64,000 bases of DNA from Flavobacterium macacae. GTDB taxonomy: Bacteria; Bacteroidota; Bacteroidia; Flavobacteriales; Flavobacteriaceae. The notes beneath the pieces were generated by a model. That model was not told where the DNA came from. It saw only the letters and a list, made by a program, of their open reading frames with translations, and did no database searches. Below, piece after piece: positions 54,132-62,259 of this stretch (position 1 is its first letter; each line of letters opens with the position of its first letter). The stretch covers positions 116,240-180,239 of the forward strand of contig NZ_RQVR01000005.1 of assembly GCF_003865365.1 (NCBI RefSeq). The letters run 5' to 3'. The position numbers and the translations under genes are program-made.

Positions 54132-54371
54132 ATGTCTAGAAAAATAAAACTGATCTGGGATTTTCGCGGACCAGCAGCAGCCAAAACAGCAGAACATCAC
54201 GAAATTCATCTGAAAGAATTCATCCAGATAGAAAAACTTCCTTTAAATATTACCGGATTTGAAATTATAAATGATATGCTTGCCATCGCATTTATGGTTG
54301 TAACCGACGAAAACATGATTGTAGTCAGAGATGCTTTGAAACCACATCGTGGAGAAGTTTGGGAAGAATAG
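54132..54371 (+). CDS. Small conserved hypothetical protein
   Basis: Soluble protein of 79 residues, with IKLIWDFRGPAAAKTAEHHEIHLKEF at the start and a beta-like centre (GFEIINDMLAIAFMVV). I have no family name for it, though it looks like a complete, compact alpha/beta domain. It lies alone between divergent DUF2891 and convergent recQ. Confidence 0.7.
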   Translation: MSRKIKLIWDFRGPAAAKTAEHHEIHLKEFIQIEKLPLNITGFEIINDMLAIAFMVVTDENMIVVRDALKPHRGEVWEE

Positions 54372-54375
54372 TTAG

Positions 54376-54443
54376 TAAAAAAAAAGATTTCAGAAAAGAG
54401 CCTGCAAATAATTTCTTATTTTCAACACTACTTTCTGAAATCT
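54376..54443 (-). terminator. Long-loop minus-strand terminator after recQ
   Basis: A perfect 12-bp stem, AGATTTCAGAAA (54385-54396) with TTTCTGAAATCT (54432-54443), encloses 35 bases. On the minus strand the hairpin is followed by nine T bases. It lies 34 bases beyond the recQ stop. Confidence 0.75.
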
Positions 54444-54476
54444 CAATTCTAAATTCTAATTATTCAATTTTAGAAT

Positions 54477-56672
54477 CTAATTCGCTACTTCGCTGATAAA
54501 TTTCACACGCATCAGACGAAGTTCTTCAATATCATAATCGCCATCAAATTCTTTCAGGGCATTTTTGATGCTGTCGGACTCTGATTCCATAAAATAGTCG
54601 TGAATTTCTTCTTGCTGGTCTTCGTCTAAAATATCGTCAACCCAGTATTTGATATTTAATTTGGTTCCAGAATAAACAATCTGCTCCATTTCTTTTAGCA
54701 AAGCGTCCATATCAAGCCCTTTTGCCTTGGCAATATCGTTTAATGATAATTTTCTGTCCACGTTTTGGATAATGTATAATTTCAGAGCCGAATTGGTTCC
54801 TGTGGACTTTACAACCAAATCATCCGGACGCGTAATGTCATTATCTTCTACATATCTGGCAATTAATTCTACGAAATCTTTACCATATTTTTTTGCTTTT
54901 CCTTCCCCAACACCATGAATATTTCCCATTTCAGCAATTGAAATTGGGTATTTCAAAGCCATATCTTCTAACGACGGATCTTGAAAAACCACAAAAGGCG
55001 GTACTTGCAATTTCTTGGCTACTTTTTTACGCAATTCGCGAAGCATTACCATCAACGCTTCGTCGGCAGTTGCCGTTGATTTTGAAGCGGTAACAATGGC
55101 AGAATCAGCGCTTTCATTGTATTCATGATCTTCAGACATCATAAACGACACCGGATTTTTAATAAAATCAGCTCCTTTTGGAGTCAATTTTAAAATTCCG
55201 TAGGTTTCAATATCCTTTGATAAATAGCCTTCTACCAAAACCTGGCGAATCAAAGCCATCCAATGTCTTTCTTCAAAATCAGCACCCGATCCGAAGAATT
55301 TTTGGGCATCAGTCCGGTGTGCCTTTATAGTTGCATTTACCTTACCTATTAAGGTAAAGATAATTTCTTTTGATTTGTATAAATGTTTGGTATCGCGAAC
55401 CACCTGCAGTAATTTAACCACTTGGTCTTTGGCTTCCACCTTCGATTTTGGGTTCCGGACATTGTCGTCCATATCCACACCTTCGCCCGTTTCGCTGTCA
55501 AATTCTTCTCCGAAATAATGAAGCAGGAATTTTCTGCGAGATATTGAAGTTTCGGCATAAGCCACCACTTCTTGCAAAAGCGAAAAACCAATTTCTTGTT
55601 CAGCAACTGGTTTTCCAGACATAAATTTTTCTAATTTCTCTACGTCTTTATACGAATAATAAGCCAAACAATGGCCTTCGCCACCGTCACGGCCTGCCCT
55701 ACCCGTTTCTTGGTAATAACTTTCTAGCGATTTTGGAATGTCGTGGTGGATCACAAAACGAACGTCTGGTTTGTCAATTCCCATACCAAAAGCGATGGTT
55801 GCCACAACGACTTCTACATCTTCCATCAAAAACATATCTTGATGTCTGGCCCTTGTTTTGGCATCTAAACCGGCGTGATAAGGAACCGCACTAACTCCGT
55901 TTACTTGAAGGACGTTTGCGATTTCTTCGACTTTTTTACGGCTCAAGCAATAAATAATACCCGATTTTCCTTTGTGCTGTTTGATAAATCGAATGATATC
56001 CGATTCAATATTTTTAGTTTTTGTGCGTATTTCGTAGTACAGATTCGGTCGGTTAAACGACGCCTTAAACGTATTGGCATTGACCATATCCAAGTTTTTC
56101 AAGATATCTTCCTGAACCTTTGGCGTTGCAGTGGCGGTCAAGCCGATTACGGGAATATCGCCTAATTGCTTGATAATCGAGCGAAGATTTCGGTATTCTG
56201 GCCTAAAATCGTGGCCCCATTCTGAAATACAGTGGGCTTCGTCAATGGCCACAAACGACAGCGGAACACTCTTTAAAAAAGAAGTATATTCTTCTTTGGT
56301 AAGGGATTCTGGTGCGACATAAAGTAATTTTGTGATCCCAGAAACGATGTCTTTTTTAACTTGAGCAATTTCTGTTTTGGTAAGCGATGAATTTAAAACG
56401 TGGGCGATTCCATTTTCTGAAGAAAGACTTCTGATGGCGTCAACTTGGTTTTTCATTAAAGCAATCAGGGGGGAAACTACAATTGCTGTTCCTTCCTGTA
56501 TTAACGCAGGAAGCTGGTAGCAGAGTGATTTTCCGCCACCGGTTGGCATAATCACAAAAGTGTTATTGCCTGTAATGATACTCTTCACAACTTGTTCTTG
56601 CAACCCCTTAAATTGGCTAAAGCCAAAATATTTTTTTAATTCTTGGTGGATGTCAATTTCGTTTGAATTCAT
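54477..56672 (-). CDS. recQ: ATP-dependent DNA helicase RecQ
   Basis: 3'-5' DNA helicase of 731 residues for recombination and fork repair. Helicase core: Walker A MPTGGGKSLCYQLPA, motif II AIDEAHCISEWGHDFRPEYR, motif III GLTATATPKVQ, motif V VATIAFGMGIDKPDVR and motif VI YYQETGRAGRDG. A RecQ-C-terminal winged helix follows. An HRDC domain (about 530-605, LRKKVAKKLQVPPFVVFQDP) and a C-terminal helix-turn-helix-like region complete it. It is longer than E. coli RecQ (~610) because of that last region. The zinc-binding Cys cluster usual between helicase and winged helix is not apparent. Confidence 0.95.
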   Translation of the reverse strand: MNSNEIDIHQELKKYFGFSQFKGLQEQVVKSIITGNNTFVIMPTGGGKSLCYQLPALIQEGTAIVVSPLIALMKNQVDAIRSLSSENGIAHVLNSSLTKTEIAQVKKDIVSGITKLLYVAPESLTKEEYTSFLKSVPLSFVAIDEAHCISEWGHDFRPEYRNLRSIIKQLGDIPVIGLTATATPKVQEDILKNLDMVNANTFKASFNRPNLYYEIRTKTKNIESDIIRFIKQHKGKSGIIYCLSRKKVEEIANVLQVNGVSAVPYHAGLDAKTRARHQDMFLMEDVEVVVATIAFGMGIDKPDVRFVIHHDIPKSLESYYQETGRAGRDGGEGHCLAYYSYKDVEKLEKFMSGKPVAEQEIGFSLLQEVVAYAETSISRRKFLLHYFGEEFDSETGEGVDMDDNVRNPKSKVEAKDQVVKLLQVVRDTKHLYKSKEIIFTLIGKVNATIKAHRTDAQKFFGSGADFEERHWMALIRQVLVEGYLSKDIETYGILKLTPKGADFIKNPVSFMMSEDHEYNESADSAIVTASKSTATADEALMVMLRELRKKVAKKLQVPPFVVFQDPSLEDMALKYPISIAEMGNIHGVGEGKAKKYGKDFVELIARYVEDNDITRPDDLVVKSTGTNSALKLYIIQNVDRKLSLNDIAKAKGLDMDALLKEMEQIVYSGTKLNIKYWVDDILDEDQQEEIHDYFMESESDSIKNALKEFDGDYDIEELRLMRVKFISEVAN

Positions 56673-56759
56673 TCTTTTTTATATGGTATTTTACATAAAT
56701 TTGCAGTACATAAAGATACAATTTTCTTTTATAACCACAAATTTTATAAAAAATCTGTT

Positions 56760-57725
56760 TTGATAGAAAAAGAAACCCTTATGGCTTCGGCCAGAAAAAC
56801 AATATTAGCTGAAAGTGAAGCAATTGCAAATCTTTCAAATCTTCTTACAGATGATTTTGCAAAAGCGGTAGAAATCATTTTCCAATCCAAAGGAAGATTA
56901 GTCGTTACCGGAATTGGAAAAAGCGCCATCATTGCGCAAAAAATTGTTGCAACCCTCAATTCCACAGGAACTCCGTCATTGTTTCTTCACGCCTCTGAAG
57001 CCATCCACGGCGATTTGGGAATGGTGCAGGAACACGACGTTGTCATTTGTATTTCAAAAAGTGGCAATAGTCCAGAAATTAAGGTTTTGGTACCCTTATT
57101 GAAACGTTTTGGCAACATTTTGATTGGAATCACAGGAAATCTAACTTCTTTTCTTGGGAAAGAATCCGATTATGTTTTAAATGCGTATGTTGAATCAGAG
57201 TGTGACCCGATCAATTTGGCTCCCACAAACAGCACCACGGCACAATTGGTTTTAGGCGATGCTTTGGCCGTTGCTTTAATGGAATTGCGCGGATTTCAAG
57301 CAGAAGATTTTGCAAAGTACCACCCAGGTGGCGCATTGGGCAAAAAATTATTGCTTCGCGTAAAAGATATGCTGGACATGACGCACAAACCGGTTGTTTC
57401 TCCAGATTCGAGCATTAAAAAAGTAATTGTAGAGATTTCTGAAAAACGTCTTGGCGTGACTGCGGTTGTGCAAGACGAAAAAGTGATAGGAATTATTACG
57501 GACGGAGATATTCGCAGAATGCTGAACGAAAGAGATTCTTTTCTCGATTTGACAGCTAAAGATATTATGACGAAAAACCCTAAAGTAATCAAATCGACGG
57601 ATATGGTTGTGGATGCGCTGAATATTTTAGAAGATTTTTCGATTACGCAATTAGTTGTTGTCGATGAAAATAAGTATCTTGGAGTACTTCATCTTCACGA
57701 TATTTTAAAAGAAGGTATAGTTTAA
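56760..57725 (+). CDS. kdsD: Arabinose-5-phosphate isomerase (KdsD/KpsF family)
   Basis: Converts ribulose-5-phosphate to arabinose-5-phosphate for Kdo and so for lipopolysaccharide. 321 residues from a TTG at 56760, or 314 from the ATG at 56781. The upstream codons read IEKETLMASARKTI, which resembles the start of relatives, so the TTG is preferred. The SIS domain (about 35-175) has VTGIGKSAIIAQK, SEAIHGDLGMV and SKSGNSPEI. Two CBS domains follow (about 205-260 and 270-321). It begins the plus-strand group kdsD-tatC-CMD-lptB and is divergent from recQ. Confidence 0.9.
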   Translation: MIEKETLMASARKTILAESEAIANLSNLLTDDFAKAVEIIFQSKGRLVVTGIGKSAIIAQKIVATLNSTGTPSLFLHASEAIHGDLGMVQEHDVVICISKSGNSPEIKVLVPLLKRFGNILIGITGNLTSFLGKESDYVLNAYVESECDPINLAPTNSTTAQLVLGDALAVALMELRGFQAEDFAKYHPGGALGKKLLLRVKDMLDMTHKPVVSPDSSIKKVIVEISEKRLGVTAVVQDEKVIGIITDGDIRRMLNERDSFLDLTAKDIMTKNPKVIKSTDMVVDALNILEDFSITQLVVVDENKYLGVLHLHDILKEGIV

Positions 57726-57726
57726 T

Positions 57727-58551
57727 ATGGCAAAGAAAAACACAAACGAAATGTCGTTTCTAGACCATCTCGAAGATTTAAGATGGCTTTTAATTCGATG
57801 TACTTTAGCAATTATGATTGCGGCAGCTGTTGCCTTTTTTTTCGTAGATTATATTTTTGACAATATTCTTTTTGCTCCAAGAGATCCTAATTTTATAACC
57901 TATCAATGGTTTTGCGAAGCGAGTAAATTCTTTGGCGCAGCTGGAGAAGGCTTTTGCGACATCAAAATGGATTTTACCATCCAGAGCCGTGTAATGTCGG
58001 GGCAATTTAATGCCCACATCTGGACCGCGATAACAGCAGGTTTCATACTGGCTTTTCCTGTAATTTTATGGGAATTATGGAAATTTATTCGTCCGGCATT
58101 ATATGATAAAGAGCGAAAAGGAGCCAAATTATTCATCTTTATTTCTTCTGTACTGTTTTTTGTGGGAGTTTTATTTGGCTATTATATCATCACGCCGCTT
58201 TCCATCAACTTCTTGGCGAACTATCAGGTCAGTGCACAAATTCACAATGATATTGACTTAGACTCTTATATCTCATTAATCAGAAGCACCACTTTGTCTT
58301 GCGGTTTGGTTTTTGAACTGCCAGTGATCATGTTTTTCTTATCGAAATTAGGATTAGTTACCCCTACTTTTTTAAGAACCTATCGAAAATATGCCATTGT
58401 GATCATTTTAATTCTTGCCGCGATTGTAACGCCGCCAGATGTTGTAAGCCAAATCACGGTGAGTATTCCATTATTAATTTTATATGAATGCAGCATTTTT
58501 ATTTCAGGCTGGGTTCTAAAAACCAAACAAAAAAATGAGCAACTTAGTTAA
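57727..58551 (+). CDS. tatC: Twin-arginine translocase subunit TatC
   Basis: Inner membrane core subunit of the Tat pathway that recognises twin-arginine signal peptides, 274 residues. Six transmembrane helices are visible. Family landmarks are MSFLDHLEDLRWLLIR at the start, GFILAFPVILWELWKFIRPALY and FGYYIITPLSINFL, with the late ITPPDVVSQ-like IVTPPDVVSQITVSIP. The loop after helix 1 is longer than in E. coli. Only 1 base separates it from kdsD, and it overlaps the next gene by 17 bases. No tatA is in the window. Confidence 0.96.
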   Translation: MAKKNTNEMSFLDHLEDLRWLLIRCTLAIMIAAAVAFFFVDYIFDNILFAPRDPNFITYQWFCEASKFFGAAGEGFCDIKMDFTIQSRVMSGQFNAHIWTAITAGFILAFPVILWELWKFIRPALYDKERKGAKLFIFISSVLFFVGVLFGYYIITPLSINFLANYQVSAQIHNDIDLDSYISLIRSTTLSCGLVFELPVIMFFLSKLGLVTPTFLRTYRKYAIVIILILAAIVTPPDVVSQITVSIPLLILYECSIFISGWVLKTKQKNEQLS

Positions 58552-58894
58552 AGAATTCAACGACTACCGCCAGGTAATGAATGATAAATTACTGAACGAT
58601 AACAATAAAGTTATCAAAAGAATTTTCAATCTTGATACAAACGCCTACATGGAAGGCGCTTTGGATGTGAAAACCAAAGAACTTTTAGGCCTTGTAGCCT
58701 CAGCCGTTTTGCGTTGTGACGATTGCATCAAATACCACTTAGAAACAAGCCACAAACAAGGAATCAACAAAGAAGAAATGATGGAAGCCATGGGAATTGC
58801 TACCCTTGTCGGCGGTACCATAGTGATTCCTCATTTGAGAAGAGCGTATGAATTTTGGGAAGCTTTGGAAGAAAACGCAACTGAAAATAAATAA
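58535..58894 (+). CDS. Carboxymuconolactone decarboxylase (AhpD-like) protein
   Basis: Small helical protein of 119 residues with the AhpD-type redox pair in LRCDDCIKYHLETSHKQG and the following EMMEAMGIATLVGG helix. This suggests a thiol-based peroxidase or alkylhydroperoxidase-like activity rather than a true decarboxylase. Its start lies inside the tatC reading frame (17-base overlap), so the two are coupled. Confidence 0.9.
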   Translation: MSNLVKEFNDYRQVMNDKLLNDNNKVIKRIFNLDTNAYMEGALDVKTKELLGLVASAVLRCDDCIKYHLETSHKQGINKEEMMEAMGIATLVGGTIVIPHLRRAYEFWEALEENATENK

Positions 58895-58908
58895 TTGTTA
58901 ATTGGTCG

Positions 58909-58952
58909 ATTTGTTTAATCGTTTATTTGTTTATTTGTCCAGTCGATTAAAC
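58909..58952. repeat. AT-rich inverted repeat before lptB
   Basis: GTTTAATCG (58913-58921) is repeated inverted as CGATTAAAC (58944-58952). Between them GTTTATTT occurs twice in tandem, and AACGGTT occurs twice just after. The 13-mer ATTTGTTTAATCG at 58909 also occurs in the intergenic region at 19720. It occupies most of the 92-base gap and is not followed by a T run. Confidence 0.45.
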
Positions 58953-58986
58953 ACCTAACGGTTGAACGGTTAAACAAGAAAAAAAG

Positions 58987-59727
58987 ATGGTTTTAAGAGC
59001 TGATAATTTAGTCAAGACATATAAAGGAAGAAGCGTCGTTAAGGGCATTTCTGTGGAAGTAAACCAGGGAGAAATCGTTGGGCTTTTGGGGCCAAATGGT
59101 GCTGGAAAAACGACTTCTTTTTACATGATTGTAGGTCTTGTAAAGCCAAATAGCGGTAAAATTTATTTGGATAATACTGAAATCACAGATTATCCGATGT
59201 ATAAAAGAGCCCAAAACGGAATCGGTTATTTGGCACAAGAAGCATCCGTTTTCAGAAAACTGAGCATCGAAGACAACATCTTGAGCGTGTTGCAGTTGAC
59301 CAATCTTTCAAAGGCCGAGCAAGAAGCCAAAATGGAAAGCCTGATTGAAGAATTCAGTTTGGGACACATTCGTACCAACCGTGGCGATTTGCTTTCTGGT
59401 GGTGAAAGACGCCGTACCGAAATTGCAAGAGCTTTGGCAACCGACCCAAAATTTATCCTTTTGGATGAGCCATTTGCCGGAGTTGACCCCGTGGCCGTGG
59501 AAGATATCCAGAGGATTGTGGCCCAGTTGAAAAACAAAAACATCGGGATTTTAATTACCGACCACAACGTTCAAGAAACTTTGGCGATTACTGACAAAAC
59601 TTATTTAATGTTTGAAGGCGGTATTTTAAAAGCCGGAATTCCAGAAGAATTGGTAGAAGACGAAATGGTTCGACGCGTTTATCTGGGACAAAATTTTGAA
59701 CTTCGCAAGAAGAAATTGGATTTTTAG
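58987..59727 (+). CDS. lptB: LPS export ABC transporter ATPase LptB
   Basis: ATPase that powers lipopolysaccharide extraction from the inner membrane with LptFG, 246 residues. It shows MVLRADNLVKTYKGRSVVKGISVEV, Walker A GPNGAGKTT, the Q-loop region GIGYLAQEASVFRKL characteristic of LptB, signature LLSGGERRRTEIARAL, Walker B FILLDEPFAGVDP and switch ITDHNV. The C-terminus is slightly extended. It follows kdsD and tatC on the same strand, consistent with an envelope-biogenesis group, and ends in a terminator. Confidence 0.96.
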   Translation: MVLRADNLVKTYKGRSVVKGISVEVNQGEIVGLLGPNGAGKTTSFYMIVGLVKPNSGKIYLDNTEITDYPMYKRAQNGIGYLAQEASVFRKLSIEDNILSVLQLTNLSKAEQEAKMESLIEEFSLGHIRTNRGDLLSGGERRRTEIARALATDPKFILLDEPFAGVDPVAVEDIQRIVAQLKNKNIGILITDHNVQETLAITDKTYLMFEGGILKAGIPEELVEDEMVRRVYLGQNFELRKKKLDF

Positions 59728-59775
59728 AAATAGAATTGAGATTTTAGTATTGAGAATTGAGATTGAAAAAAATAG

Positions 59776-59809
59776 AAAACCCCGAGAGTTATTAACTTTC
59801 GGGGTTTTT
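59776..59809. terminator. Bidirectional terminator overlapping the next gene's end
   Basis: A 15-bp stem, AAAACCCCGAGAGTT / AACTTTCGGGGTTTT with one wobble, has a 3-base loop and an A/T run on each side. It can end lptB on the plus strand. The minus-strand gene ending at 59792 has its last four codons in the right arm and its stop codon starting in the loop. Confidence 0.88.
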
Positions 59810-60334
59810 ACTTTTAAGTATTATCTTGGTTATTTTATTTTTAACTCTGTTTGAATTTCCAAAATCTATAAAACCACCAGTTGGGTCAATTTGTTGCACA
59901 TTTATAAGGTAGCTTTCTTCATCGATAAATATCCGAACCAAGAAAGGATTGTATAAAAGACCTAAATATTTACATTCAAAAGAATTATCTGAAACCTTCT
60001 GATTACTAAAATTCAATTTTATCTTAACTTTTTCTATAACAGTCAATTTATCTTCAATCGGCGATAGGCACTTGATCTGAGAAAAACTATATAAATGCGG
60101 AATTCTCCAAATTCCATATAAACCAACTGTGATTAAAAATATATACAAAATTCTAATCATAATTTTTGGAGCAACATTTACAGCCAAGGATTTAATTTCA
60201 TACCATTCTGTAAATTCGAATTTATATAAAAAGAAAAGCCCTCCAAAAATAGCAAGAGATGTTATGACATAATTGTAAATTTTGTCAATTCTGTTCTTTC
60301 TAGCTATGTTACTATTAAATTCTAAAATTGTCAT
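59792..60334 (-). CDS. Hypothetical two-helix membrane protein
   Basis: Protein of 180 residues with two transmembrane helices (about 23-42 and 57-78), an intervening ~15-residue loop and a C-terminal soluble domain of about 95 residues, mostly beta (LTVIEKVKIKLNF, CKYLGLLYNPFLVRIFID, ESYLINVQQID). No family is recognised. It lies 25 bases downstream of the GH25 gene on the same strand, so it may be cotranscribed. Its final codons form part of the terminator hairpin. Confidence 0.7.
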   Translation of the reverse strand: MTILEFNSNIARKNRIDKIYNYVITSLAIFGGLFFLYKFEFTEWYEIKSLAVNVAPKIMIRILYIFLITVGLYGIWRIPHLYSFSQIKCLSPIEDKLTVIEKVKIKLNFSNQKVSDNSFECKYLGLLYNPFLVRIFIDEESYLINVQQIDPTGGFIDFGNSNRVKNKITKIILKSKNPES

Positions 60335-60359
60335 TTTTCGATATTCTTAATTCTTCAAC

Positions 60360-61217
60360 CTAATTAATCACAAAATAGCCTAATTGTTTAGGAGTTCCAT
60401 TGTAAATATTGACATCTACGGTTCCTTTTATTCCAGGGATGGTGCCTTTTTCGGTGAATTGCCAGAACGTCCACTCGTCTTTGATGTTTTCTACGAAGAA
60501 ATTATAATTGGCAATCCAAAAAGTATAATCGCTGAATTCTTCTTCCAAGAAATCACTGTAATAACTTTCGCCCGAATAAATTATCGGCTTCACATTATAA
60601 TGCTTCTCCACTATTTTTAGCCATCTTTTTAACCCGACTTTCAAGCTGTCAAGCGATTGTTCTTTCGGCAATTTTTCAATATCTAAAACAGGCGGAAAAT
60701 CGCCACTTTGCAGTTGTACCGTTTTTATAAAATTCTCGGCTTGCTCGATTGAATTTTCGTTCGGACGGTAATAATGATAGGCGCCACGAATCAATTTATG
60801 TTTTTTTGCTTCGCGCCAATTTTCCTTGAATTTAGTATCCACCTTGTTTTTCCCCGCAGTTGCACGGATAAAAACAAAATCCAATGGAAACTTTTCTTCA
60901 ATGGAATTTGCTTTTTCCCAGTCGATTTTTCCTTGATATTCAGACACGTCAAAACCATAGACCTGCGTGTCGTGCTTTTTCAAAACTTGATAAATTCGCA
61001 CATCGGCCAATTTTTTATCTTTTTCTTCACTTAAGACTTTGTCGGTTTTAAAACTGAAATAATAGGCCAGCCCGTTGCGGTAATGATAACCCGCTCCAAT
61101 TAAAAAAAGAATAAAAATTGCTCCAAAGGTATACGACAGCACTTTTCCTGAAAAGAACGATTTTTTCTTTTTTGGCTTTCGTTTTGGCGCTGGCTTTCTT
61201 GGAAGCGGTTTTTTCAT
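60360..61217 (-). CDS. GH25 lysozyme-like muramidase, membrane-anchored
   Basis: Glycoside hydrolase family 25 protein of 285 residues predicted to cut peptidoglycan glycan strands. The N-terminus is strongly basic (about 1-20, Lys/Arg/Pro repeats), then one transmembrane helix (about 27-46), placing the enzyme in the periplasm. The GH25 barrel begins QVYGFDVSEYQGKIDWEKA. It contains DFVFIRATAG, RGAYHYYRP, the catalytic acid pair in PPVLDIEKLP, and WTFWQFTEKGTIPGI near the end. In a Gram-negative it probably remodels its own wall. Confidence 0.92.
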   Translation of the reverse strand: MKKPLPRKPAPKRKPKKKKSFFSGKVLSYTFGAIFILFLIGAGYHYRNGLAYYFSFKTDKVLSEEKDKKLADVRIYQVLKKHDTQVYGFDVSEYQGKIDWEKANSIEEKFPLDFVFIRATAGKNKVDTKFKENWREAKKHKLIRGAYHYYRPNENSIEQAENFIKTVQLQSGDFPPVLDIEKLPKEQSLDSLKVGLKRWLKIVEKHYNVKPIIYSGESYYSDFLEEEFSDYTFWIANYNFFVENIKDEWTFWQFTEKGTIPGIKGTVDVNIYNGTPKQLGYFVIN

Positions 61218-61274
61218 TTGGTAAAAATAATTGTTTTTGATGAATTCTTATAAGATATATTTTTCTCTTTTCTG

Positions 61275-61307
61275 TATAAAAAAACGGGAACAAAAATGTT
61301 CCCGTTT
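61275..61307 (-). terminator. Minus-strand terminator after the PorP/SprF-like gene
   Basis: AAACGGGAACA (61282-61292) pairs with TGTTCCCGTTT (61297-61307), and on the minus strand a run of seven T bases follows. It separates the T9SS genes from the GH25 gene. Confidence 0.9.
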
Positions 61308-61328
61308 AAAAAAAGCTACTTACAAACA

Positions 61329-62234
61329 CTATTTTTTGTTTGCTTTTGGCGTCAAATTGAATTTAAGAAAAAACTCATGAGAGCCTCTTGCCCGGTCCAC
61401 TAATTCGCTTCGCATTGAATATTCATAAGCGTATCCAAAATCTAGCCAATTGCTAACTTGTATTGAAGCCAACGTACTTAAAGCTCTATCGGTTCTGTAA
61501 GCCACACCCACACCGAATTGCTCTCTGTAATGCAGAACACTTGTTATATCGGCTGAAACCGGAGCTCCATTAACGTAACGAAGCAAAGTTGATGGTTTCA
61601 ATATCAAGACATCATTTAAATCTAAATCATATCCTGCACTAAAATACATGTGAACTCGGTCTGAAGCAACGGTTGCTACTCCATCTTCATTTTTGGCACG
61701 TTGCGTACTCAAAATCTTTGGAGATGAAAAAGAAGCAAACCATTTTTCACTTTTCAAATAAGCTCCGACTCCAAAATTTGGATTAAATCGGCTGATGTTT
61801 ACCAGGCTGGGATCCGTTTGAACGTTATACGTTTCTAAACCAGTAACATTTACGTCATAAAAATTCCCTCCCGCTTTTACGCCAAGGTATAAATCTACCG
61901 TTTCATTAATTGGAACCAAATAAGAGAAATCAACGAAAACCGAAGTTTGTTTTTCAACAAAAGTTTTGTCGTTGATTACCGAAAGTCCCAAACCTAATCG
62001 TTGCCCGGTCGTGGTCCCAAAGGAAACTGCTTGCGTTTCTGGAGCATCTTTAACTCCTGTCCATTGGCTTTTAAAACTACTTGAAACCAAAGTTTGAGCA
62101 TCAGCCCCCGCATAAGCGGGGTTAATGATGTTCATATTGTTTCGGTAAAAAGTAAAGTTTGTTTCCTGTTGTCCGTATGATAAACTCGCAAAGAAAAATA
62201 ACGTTACTGCGTTTAATATATATTTTGTTTTCAT
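61329..62234 (-). CDS. PorP/SprF family T9SS outer membrane protein
   Basis: Outer membrane beta-barrel of 301 residues in the PorP/SprF family, which helps display a specific type B T9SS cargo encoded just upstream. Starting at the ATG at 62234 gives a normal signal peptide (MKTKYIL...SLSYGQ); an ATG four codons upstream is also possible. Landmarks are NNMNIINPAYAGADAQT after the signal, LGLGLSVINDK, and a C-terminal strand FFLKFNLTP. It lies 25 bases downstream of the giant adhesin gene on the same strand, the standard cargo-SprF arrangement, as with SprB and SprF. Confidence 0.92.
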   Translation of the reverse strand: MKTKYILNAVTLFFFASLSYGQQETNFTFYRNNMNIINPAYAGADAQTLVSSSFKSQWTGVKDAPETQAVSFGTTTGQRLGLGLSVINDKTFVEKQTSVFVDFSYLVPINETVDLYLGVKAGGNFYDVNVTGLETYNVQTDPSLVNISRFNPNFGVGAYLKSEKWFASFSSPKILSTQRAKNEDGVATVASDRVHMYFSAGYDLDLNDVLILKPSTLLRYVNGAPVSADITSVLHYREQFGVGVAYRTDRALSTLASIQVSNWLDFGYAYEYSMRSELVDRARGSHEFFLKFNLTPKANKK

Positions 62235-62259
62235 AATGATTGTCATTTATTAATTAAGA

